A stretch of 14,782 nt of DNA, taken from the NCBI GenBank assembly GCA_027596195.1, contig JADGJG010000649.1:1-14782 (forward strand), given 5' to 3'. The notes beneath the pieces are model-generated. The model did no database searches. It worked only from the letters and a program-made list of their open reading frames with translations, and had not been told where the DNA came from. This document shows, piece by piece, positions 8,541 through 14,782 of the stretch. Within the stretch, counting starts at the first letter, position 1; each line of letters starts with the position of its first letter. The position numbers and the translations under genes were made by a program. This stretch comes from Podochytrium sp. JEL0797 (lineage: Eukaryota; Chytridiomycota; Chytridiomycetes; Chytridiales; Chytriomycetaceae).

Positions 8541-9818
8541 ATGCAGTTCTCTGTTGGCACACTTGCCTTCTTCGCTGCCCTCTTGTCTGCAGGTATGTAC
8601 AATATTCCTTTCCCTCTATCACCCGCCATTAATTAAAACGTCAGCGTGTCATGCTTCTCAAATTGATAACTGGATGACCTGTACTTCTGCGGATACCTGT
8701 GCCGATCCCATGTTCGTCTGCTGCGTGGCGCCCGAAGCTTTCAGTTCCAGAAAGACCACGTGCCGCCCGAATGACCTCTCCAGTACGAAATTTTATTAAA
8801 CGGTATCCTTGTAATTCTTATCGCGTAATTTTTAGGCTGTGCCGCTGTTATTTCTCCGCCGAACCCCTCCTCTCCTTCTCCTCCACAACTTGAAGGAAAT
8901 TTTGCTTCTCCGGTTTCCAACTGGAACACATGTGGTCCAAGCGTTGGATCTTCCGTCTGTGCTGATTCCGCCTACGTTTGTTGCGTCGCCTCAGCCGACC
9001 AAGCGACTGGAAAGAGTACCTGTCGCCTCGGACCTGTTGGCACTGCAGATTGTACTGCCCCTTCAAGCGGTGAAGGAATCACAAGTCCCGACGCCGGTGG
9101 TGCAACGACGCCGATTTACGAACTCACGTGGTCCGACGAGTTTTCTGGCACGTCTCTCAACATGTCCAACTGGTCCTACTACCTCGGCATGCACGCGACG
9201 GGAGCCAACATCAACACTGCCGAGAGCGTGAAGGTCCAAAACGGGAACCTCGTCATCACTCCAACCTGCCAAGACTCGGACATTTATTCCGCAAGAGTCG
9301 AGACGAAACGCAAGGTCACCATGACCCAAGGAAGACTCGAGGTGCGCGCCAAGATGCCGCGTGGGAACTGGTTGTGGCCCGCGATTTGGTTGTGGTCTCA
9401 AGGTGGTTTCACGAATGAGCTGGATCTCGTTGAAATGGCTGGGTATGAGCCCACGAAGGCCGAAGGAAGCGTTCATCTTTACAACGCAGACAAGTCGAAC
9501 CCTCTTGTGAGGTATTCCAGTCGACCCACGCTTCCTTTCGACATGACAACGGGGTTCCACGTGTATGCCATGAACTGGACGAGTGACACGGTTTCTTACT
9601 CTGTGGATGACATTCCATTCGGAAGTGTCAACTACACTGAGATGCTTCCATCTCAAACACTCTCGCGTGACAAGATGTTTGTGGTTTTGAATGCGGCGGT
9701 GGGAGGATATTATTTCGGTCCCGAAGTTCCAAATGATGCTGCCACATTGTGTGCTGACTCCAAAAAGTGGACTCCCATGCTGGTTGACTATGCTCGTATT
9801 TATAGCGATATTTCTTAG
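8541..9818 (+). CDS. Secreted GH16 family beta-glucanase (laminarinase type) with two cysteine-rich modules
   Basis: Three exons: 8541-8592, 8645-8782 and 8836-9818. The introns are 52 and 53 nt. The spliced frame encodes 390 residues. The N-terminus MQFSVGTLAFFAALLSA is a signal peptide. Two homologous six-Cys modules follow, at residues 25-65 (Cys 30, 36, 43, 44, 57, 65) and 91-136 (Cys 96, 105, 112, 113, 126, 136). Both share W-x-TC, C-x6-CC and CC-x12-C, and a Ser/Pro linker separates them. The GH16 domain spans about residues 150-390, with YELTWSDEFSG, GRLEVRAKMPRGNWLWPAIW and the catalytic motif ELDLVE (Glu258 nucleophile, Asp260, Glu263 acid/base). WHFDFT-like substrate-loop motifs are replaced by FDMTTGFHVYAMNW. 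By family knowledge it hydrolyses beta-1,3 or mixed beta-1,3/1,4-glucans outside the cell or in the wall. The modules are probably glucan-binding (inference; I cannot name the CBM family). Exon 2 encodes the first module and is flanked by phase-1 introns. Confidence 0.9.
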
Positions 9819-9825
9819 TTTTTCT

Positions 9826-10550
9826 TTTGTTGAATACAGATTCCTTGGACTTAGGCCTAAGGAATTGCCATCGTTTCTGGATTTTCTTTCTAACCCCTTT
9901 TGTGGAATACTTTTTAGGTTTCTGAGACGCCAACCAGCCCCAAAATCGTCTCCTCCAACAGAAGACTCTCTCGACGCGTCATGGCCGCAAAGCGCGACGA
10001 GTTTTTGACGCACAGATTCATTTTTTCAACAGAGAGATTGAGTATCGACGCGGCTTAATTTCTTTCCTGAAAGCGGTAACGCCTTCCAATTTGCAAGAAT
10101 GGGACACTGCTTGATTTCAGCAACTACAAGAATCTTATGCAGGGGCAGGCATGTCACAGAGACAGTGTGTCACGCCATTGACCCACCTGATGCAGGCTCA
10201 AGAGCTTGAAAAAATGTATACTGATCACTCCTTGAGAGTTTGCCATTACTGCATGCAGCATACTTGACCTCTCTGCCAAACAACGTTTCCTCCCCGGATA
10301 TATTACCTGCGGCTGCCCCTCCTTTCAATTTGTCAAGCCCGACCACCACTTCAATTCTGCAGCTCCAAAACGCAACCAAAAACATACCTAGCTCGGAAAT
10401 TTAGCGATAGATACTCAAGACAACAAGACCCAGAAGGGTTGCACTTGTGGAGCAGCGTCATCGCAACGGGAATTTGATTTCAGTGGCATTTTGACTTCCT
10501 TCTCAATTTTTTGCATGAAAGGGTTGATTGTCTAAGTGCTACATTCTCTC
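9826..10550 (+). pseudogene. Decayed coding stretch of unknown family
   Basis: Plus-strand segments in shifting frames follow one another in order. They are FLGLRPKELPSFLDFLSNPF (about 9841-9900), WPQSATSF, then after a one-base shift in a T run DAQIHFFNREIEYRRGLISF and LKAVTPSNLQEWDTA. After an in-frame TGA come QLQESYAGAGMSQRQCVTPL and AQELEKMYTDHSLRVCHYCM. After another shift come NNVSSPDILPAAAPPFNLSS, and last EGLHLWSSVIATG. No single splicing model removes the shifts and stop. The order and length of the pieces suggest a gene relic. Against this, the opposite strand is also open over 10385-10170 (71 codons), so strand and reality are uncertain. No family recognised. Confidence 0.3.
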
Positions 10551-10648
10551 CCGCTCCACATTAATTTCAATCAAATCTTTCTTCTCCATTCTCCATTTCC
10601 AATAATTATTCAGGCAAAACCGCAAGCTCCACCCACACCCAAACAAAA

Positions 10649-11188
10649 TCAAACCTCCTTGACCCCAAACACTCCACCCATCCCTCCCCTCACCACTTCT
10701 TCCCTTATAATCCTTGCCATCTGCGACTCCTCTAGCTTCAAAAACTCGCGTGCCGCATACACAGACCCCACCGCCCCACCGATCCACATGCCTGCCAAAC
10801 TGCCTGCCATTCCTGACATTCCGCGTTGATACGCAGTCAAGTTTCCCGCACGGACGGTCTGGGAAACAATCAAGATGAAGTTGAGTTCGGGTATCAAATG
10901 TGGGGGAAGGTCCGCGAAAAACAAAACACTCAACTCGAACGGCCAAGAATCCACCGGCAAGAGAACTCAACAGTGTCGCTGCCATTATGGACACGACTGC
11001 GGATTCAATGGCTTTGTGTTCGAGAGGGGTTTGGCGGTGTCCCTGGAGGCGATGGCCGATTCTGAACTTGGGGCGTTGAGATTCCGCTGTTTCATGAGCC
11101 ATCCATATTGGTTAATCGACGCTCACCTTCCGAGAATAGAATTCTCCTCTGCGGCTGAGATCTTGTCGATTGTGCTGTTGTTGGTCAT
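10649..11188 (-). CDS. Small two-helix membrane protein, paralog of the divergent neighbour; OCIA-like (tentative)
   Basis: Three exons: 11188-11127, 11061-10935 and 10858-10649. The introns are 65 and 76 nt, in phase 2 and phase 0. The spliced frame encodes 132 residues starting MTNNSTIDKISAAEENSILG. Two hydrophobic segments are visible: AVVSIMAATLLSSLAGGFLAV (about residues 40-62) and a glycine-rich one, SGMAGSLAGMWIGGAVGSVY (about 75-95). A charged tail follows, EFLKLEESQMARIIREEV. The pattern, short acidic N-terminus, PLEHKAIESA before helix 1, then a helix ending in a basic LEES..ARI.REE segment, resembles OCIA-domain mitochondrial proteins, but similarity is weak and this is a guess. 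The exon 2 donor is GTTGAG. Exon 2 is 127 nt and intron 2 is 76 nt, exactly as in the neighbour at 11230. Confidence 0.8.
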
Positions 11189-11229
11189 TTTAACGAAATA
11201 AATAATACAACCGCAAAAACCCAATCGCA
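11189..11229. promoter_or_regulatory. 41-bp bidirectional intergenic region between divergent paralogs
   Basis: Only 41 bp separate the start codons of the two divergent paralogs. The sequence is AT-rich (ACGAAATAAATAATAC) with no clear TATA box or palindrome. Both leaders must be extremely short, or each transcript must start inside or beyond the other gene's first exon. Confidence 0.6.
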
Positions 11230-12056
11230 ATGTCCTTTACATCCGACACGCCGTCCTCCGTCAAACCTTCTCCTTTCGACAAGATTGTCATTACGGACCA
11301 AAACTCGACTCTGGCGAGGTAAGGCCGTTTTATTCGCCCGTCTTCCATCCGCGGTTCTAAACTCTCGCGGCAGAATCATAAATCGCCTCAAAGGCTATCG
11401 CCCAACCCCTTTCGAAGAACGAGCCATGCTCGATGCCGTCTCCAACGTCGTATACTCCACTATCCTGTGCATGGGTGCCGGCGGATACATGGGACTGCGG
11501 GTAAACAAACACATCCCTCATCAACAATGACTCACACCGCGTATCACCCCTCTCCCCCGCGCTCCCGATTATTTAGATGGCACGAACCCGCAGTTTCACC
11601 CCAATCCCTCGCTTCACCACCATCGCGTCCGGCAGTCTCGTGGGCATGTGGATCGGAAGCACAACCTCCTCCATGCTCGTCATGTCGCGATTCCGCAACC
11701 TCGATGGATCCTATGTATCGACCGTGTTGAGAGAAGAAATGGAGAGGGACAAGATGGGTGCATATCCGACAGGTGGACCTACACCTCGGCCGGATTTGCC
11801 ACCTCCAGACGCGAGTGGGTCCGTGAGCACGGGGGTGAAGCAGCCTCCTGCGGCGGTGGCGGCTTCTGGGGTGGGACAGAGGGTCGGGGTGGATAGTCGG
11901 GGAGTGCGGGAGTTTGAGCGGTTTGAGAAGGAGTGGAATTTCGAGGGGGATAACGTGTTGGATGTGGGGAATCCCAAGGTCGATACGACGGGAAAGCATA
12001 CGCATTACAACCAGTATGGCGATTTGGTGGATGATTCGAATACCGTGATTGCATGA
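11230..12056 (+). CDS. Two-helix membrane protein with long C-terminal tail, paralog of the minus-strand neighbour; OCIA-like (tentative)
   Basis: Three exons: 11230-11318, 11374-11500 and 11577-12056. The introns are 55 and 76 nt, in phase 2 and phase 0. The spliced frame encodes 231 residues starting MSFTSDTPSSVKPSPFDKIV. Exon 2 encodes R-IINRLKGYRPTPFEERAM and helix 1 (VVYSTILCMGAGGYMGL). It matches the neighbour's exon 2 at roughly 40 percent of positions without gaps. Exon 3 encodes helix 2 (ASGSLVGMWIGSTTSSMLVM), then RFRNLDGSYVSTVLREEMER. A Pro/Ser-rich, probably disordered extension of over 100 residues follows and ends in KHTHYNQYGDLVDDSNTVIA. The neighbour lacks this extension. Membrane location is predicted from the helices. 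OCIA-like mitochondrial membrane function is only a suggestion. Its stop lies 94 bp from the converging Pop3-like gene. Confidence 0.82.
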
Positions 12057-12150
12057 ACGAAGAATAATACCCTTCTCACCCGTGTGTTCAAGAACCTCGT
12101 GATGCACGACGACGTTTTGATTGTTGCCTTCTCAAATCTCGCCGCATAGT

Positions 12151-13474
12151 TTATTCAGTTGCTTCCGTCATTTCGACGTCTGCCTTGGCTTGTTCCACAA
12201 TTCCCTCCTTCCCTTGGTTCGATTTCTCGACCTTTTGTCGTTTCTGCGGCTGTTGGGCATCCTTTTGCTGCGGCTTTCCTTTCCCCTTCTTCTGTGCACC
12301 ACCATCGCCGCGCTGCTGTTGCTCCCCACTCTCGACCTCCTTTGGTTTCTGCTTCATCTCTTGATTCCGATCATTCTTCCCTCCACGACCACCACCCCGA
12401 CCCCCACGACCACCACCACCACTACCGCGTTTTCCATCCGGAATATTCAAAGTCTTCAATCTCGACTTCATCAATTCGACGTCTTTGGCAACTTCGGCAA
12501 ATAACGCGGCATCGACGGCTGCGGCGCCGGCACCGAAGGTGGCTGATTGGATGAGTTTTCTCGGGAGCCAGGGGATAGAGGGAGGTTTGACGAGCGATTC
12601 GACGAGGAGGAGAAGGGGATCGAAGAGGGGAGTGTTTGTCTATGCAAGATTTAGGGGGGTCGCGTCACTGGTGAGATAATAGCAGGGGATCGAAAGCTCA
12701 AAAGGGCACGAAAGTGTACCTTGATGGCAACTGCAATAACGGATCGGAGACCCAACGCTTCGGCAAGTTTGACTTCGGATCCAGTAGGGAGTGGGAGGAG
12801 CCGAATATGGGGTCCGGCGAGGTACGTGAGCATGGGGAGGTGTGCGTACATTTGAGTGGGCACGCTGTCGGATTTGCAGACCAGCACTGCTCTGATGGAG
12901 GATGGGTCGTTTTGCAATTCATTCGCGATGGAGTTGATTCCAATGACGAGCGACTGCATGACTTGCTTCACTTCGGGAGGTTCTTCGTGAACAACATCGG
13001 ATTCATTCGATTCAAGTTGATTGGTCACGTCTTGGTCCTTCTTCTTTGCGGATGCGGCCAGTGACTTTCTTTTCTTGATCAGCGACTTTTTCTCGTTTTC
13101 TTTGCGCAGCTTTTCCTCGATGCTTTTTGGGGTTGTGGTTTCCAGGGCGGCCAGGGCCGCGTCGACTTTGTCTAGGTCAGAGAGTTTCGAGGCCAGGAGC
13201 GACTTGTTGGTGGCCTTGGCGTGGTGCGCGCGCCGTGTCGAAGAGAGGGATGCGCGGTGGGTGCCGACAAAAGAGAGCACAGGGAGGAGAGTGTCAAGTA
13301 CAGAGGATGAGTCGAGGGCCGACAGTGAAGGCCTGCTTGAATTAGAAAAGCAAATAGAAACAAAAGAGAAACAAACCATTCAAACACAAAAGGGGTGTCC
13401 AGAATCGTCTTTTGCTTCGTGTTTTGCTGCTGTTTGCCAGCGTACACGTCAGGTCGGTTGTCGCGTCGTTGCAT
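12151..13474 (-). CDS. Pop3-like subunit of RNase P / RNase MRP (L7Ae-related fold) with RGG tail
   Basis: Three exons: 13474-13377, 13332-12720 and 12639-12151. The introns are 44 and 80 nt. The spliced frame encodes 399 residues. The N-terminal TILDTPFVFEWPSLS (W completed across intron 1) matches the TPF..-W-P opening of fungal Pop3. The core lies at about residues 164-237: GINSIANELQNDPSSIRAVL, VCKSDSVPTQMYAHLPMLTY, GSEVKLAEALGLRSVIAVAI. It is followed by PLLLLVESLVKPPSIPWLP and VELMKSRLKTLNI, also as in Pop3. Pop3 (Rpp38 in animals) binds the RNA of nuclear RNase P and MRP, which process pre-tRNA 5' ends and pre-rRNA. Yeast Pop3 has about 195 residues. The extra length here comes from a Lys-rich insert (about 75-160) and an RGG-box plus Gln/Lys/Glu-rich tail (about 305-399). 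An in-frame ATG exists at 13534, but a T-rich tract ending in CAG at 13488 looks like a 5' UTR intron acceptor, so I chose 13474. Confidence 0.82.
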
Positions 13475-13686
13475 CCAGTGAGTTGGCCTGAAAAAAACAA
13501 AAAAAACAAATGAGAATTGAAAATCGCCAAGCACAGAGCTTCACAAAGTCATCCGAATCACTTTCAATCATCACATATGAATGGATTATTAATTTGCGCG
13601 GAAAGAAACCACCTGATCCACTTTTTTGTTTTTGCGGTTCAGCGCGACACATCAATTGCAAACAAAACAGTGGCAAAACAGCAAGC

Positions 13687-13715
13687 TGAACTCAGATTGA
13701 ACTCAAACTGAACTC
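13687..13715 (+). promoter_or_regulatory. Triple TGAACTC direct repeat, 11-bp period
   Basis: TGAACTC occurs three times, at 13687, 13698 and 13709, each followed by a 4-nt spacer (AGAT, AAAC, GACA). The period of 11 bp is close to one helical turn, so bound proteins would sit on one face. It lies 72-100 bp upstream of the ATG at 13787 in the divergent region shared with the Pop3-like gene. The rest of 13475-13786 shows only AT-rich promoter-like DNA and a possible 5' UTR intron of the Pop3-like gene. Confidence 0.45.
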
Positions 13716-13786
13716 GACAGCGCAGTTAAAAAAAACGCGGTCCCGATTCCCGAACTTCCCTCAAAATAATACCCAAAAACTCAAAA

Positions 13787-14701
13787 ATGAAGCTTTTCTT
13801 TGACCGCGTCTTCGTCGTTCTTCTTTCCACCGCACTTGGCGGCTCGGCGGCGTTCCCTAGCTGGTTTTCAGGGTCCATGAACAAGGCCTCCTCCATTAGC
13901 GGAGGCTCTTACTCCTCTAGCAGAGGTGGAAATTCTCAAACGGCGTCCGCGACTTTCACCGCATCCGCCAAGATTTCTGCTTCGGGTTCTGCCACCATCA
14001 ACGATGACGGAACATACACCATTTTATTCTACGGACTCAAGCCATCTACATCTATCACACTTGCCCTCACGGCCACGACCGACTTCACAAACGTCAAAAC
14101 TTCATTCGTGTGCGATTACCCCCTTTCAATTACTGATTTGACCACGTTGGCCACTTTCACTGCAGATCAATATGGAACTATTTCTACGAGTTCTAACGTT
14201 GGTGAAGGAACGGGATTCGTTCAGGCTTTGTCGGGTCTCGGTCTCGTTGTGTTGCCAGACCAAGTTCAATGCCCAGGTGGAGTCCCAATCGCAGCGGCAC
14301 CCATCATCATCAGGTCTTCGTCGTCTTCCTCGTCATCATCCTCCGAAAAGAGCAGCCTGCTTTCTTCCACCAAATCGAACGTCCCCGATCCTGCAAAGTT
14401 TTCCGCTTCTGACCTCTCGTCAAAATTCGCCCAAACTGGGTCCAACACTCCCATCTCTGGATCGATCTCTAAACAGGCATCCAAGGCTACCTCCAGCTCC
14501 TCCAGCGACGCGTCTTTCACACTCGTCACTGCCCAATTCCCTCAGTTTTCTAAAGTTATCGGCACAGTCGTCATCCACCCCGCGACGGGAATCGTTGCCG
14601 CCTCCCTCTCGGGTCTGATCCCCAAAAGCACCGTCACTGTTGCCGTCACGGACCTCAGTGGGTTCAGAACCTCCTTCACTTGCGACTACTGTATTTTTTG
14701 A
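13787..14701 (+). CDS. Secreted Ser-rich protein with two degenerate Cu/Zn-superoxide-dismutase-like repeats
   Basis: The open frame encodes 304 residues, with a signal peptide (FFDRVFVVLLSTALGGSAA). Repeat 1 (about residues 52-163) contains SASGSATINDDGTYTILF, YGLKPSTSITLALTATTDF, TSFVCDY, then DLTTLATFTADQYGTISTSS and SGLGLVVLPDQ. This order mirrors Cu/Zn SOD: the GTV..G.V.G.I.GL.PG strand pair, the DLGN..AD..G segment, and the GR.LVVH strand. The SOD copper-ligand positions carry no His: the H-x-H after the GL-P turn is replaced by ITLALT, and VVH is VVL. A Ser-rich linker (about 176-243, with a run of 10 Ser) joins repeat 2 (about 241-301): KVIGTVVIHPATGIVAASLS, GLIPKSTVTVAVTDL, TSFTCDY. 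Repeat 2 stops at TGA three residues after CDY, so it is half the length of repeat 1. A GT donor (GTATTT) at 14691 suggests the real gene continues into another exon. SOD activity is not expected; an extracellular or wall role is inference. Confidence 0.75.
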   Translation: MKLFFDRVFVVLLSTALGGSAAFPSWFSGSMNKASSISGGSYSSSRGGNSQTASATFTASAKISASGSATINDDGTYTILFYGLKPSTSITLALTATTDFTNVKTSFVCDYPLSITDLTTLATFTADQYGTISTSSNVGEGTGFVQALSGLGLVVLPDQVQCPGGVPIAAAPIIIRSSSSSSSSSSEKSSLLSSTKSNVPDPAKFSASDLSSKFAQTGSNTPISGSISKQASKATSSSSSDASFTLVTAQFPQFSKVIGTVVIHPATGIVAASLSGLIPKSTVTVAVTDLSGFRTSFTCDYCIF

Positions 14702-14782
14702 AGAAGAAGCGCGTTTCGGAATTGTCAGATATGCAAATCTTTGAGAAAAAAAGAGATGACTCATCTTCCGTTGGCGTTGGCA
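14702..14782 (+). other. Right-edge flank: 3' UTR or intron/next exon of the SOD-like gene
   Basis: If the donor at 14691 is used, a CAG at 14726-14728 could be its acceptor (38-nt intron). The following frame (MQIFEKKRDDSSSVGVG) is open to the window end, but it does not resemble the missing half of repeat 2. A longer intron leaving the window is equally possible. Confidence 0.2.

Noticed and set aside
9063..10013. 316-codon minus-strand open frame over the GH16 gene
   Set aside because: It is the antisense shadow of a clear GH16 coding exon with catalytic motif and family signatures, and has no recognisable domains.
12121..12554. Plus-strand frames rich in Leu or in Thr/His over 12121-12554
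   Set aside because: They are antisense to the RGG and Gln/Lys-rich tail of the Pop3-like gene, whose repeated codons keep the opposite strand open.
13172..13534. Upstream ATG at 13534 as the Pop3-like start
   Set aside because: The added residues are Phe-rich and encoded by a T-rich tract ending in CAG, which looks like an intron acceptor; the ATG at 13474 gives a family-like N-terminus.
14310..14345. TCN-rich tract as a microsatellite or CRISPR-like repeat
   Set aside because: It encodes the poly-Ser linker of the secreted protein in frame and has no spacer-repeat structure.

Overview
The window is eukaryotic DNA, most likely from an early-diverging (chytrid-like) fungus. Five genes can be reconstructed only by removing short spliceosomal introns: I place 19 GT-AG introns of 44-80 nt, with YAG acceptors and upstream CTAAC/CTGAC/CTAAT-like branch sites. 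A Pop3-type RNase P/MRP protein, a GH16 beta-glucanase with a secretion signal and a peroxisomal SCPx-type thiolase fit a fungus. The taxonomic call is inference; no rRNA or tRNA gene is present to test it.

Left part (1-3723): the start of an unidentified minus-strand gene runs off the left edge (ATG at 97). Next is a complete five-exon minus-strand gene (432-2133) for a sterol-carrier-protein-X-type thiolase ending in a peroxisomal AKL signal. From 2134 to 3723 there is no intact gene. This stretch holds a C13 run, a broken minus-strand coding segment (2522-2969), and a G22 run facing a C27 run.

Centre (3724-7822): one large eight-exon minus-strand gene encodes two complete DUF885 domains in a single 1216-residue chain. 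Both copies keep the HEANPGHH motif and EGWGLYSE, and the chain ends in a hydrophobic tail anchor. Two intron positions, with their phase, are shared by the two halves, so the gene arose by internal duplication after those introns were in place.

Right part (7823-14782): a secreted GH16 beta-1,3-glucanase-type enzyme with two six-cysteine modules (8541-9818, +). It is followed by a decayed, unidentified coding stretch (about 9826-10550). Next is a head-to-head pair of paralogous two-helix membrane proteins (10649-11188 on minus, 11230-12056 on plus) with only 41 bp between their start codons. Then a Pop3-like RNase P/MRP subunit with an RGG tail (12151-13474, minus). Last is a secreted Ser-rich protein with two Cu/Zn-SOD-like repeats that lack the metal-binding histidines (13787 to the right edge, +).

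The genes do not form one pathway. Local links are the divergent paralog pair, the divergent Pop3/secreted-protein promoter with a triple 11-bp-spaced repeat, and TATA boxes unusually close to start codons. The most novel items are the tandem tail-anchored DUF885 protein, the divergent paralog pair and the metal-site-less SOD-like repeat protein.
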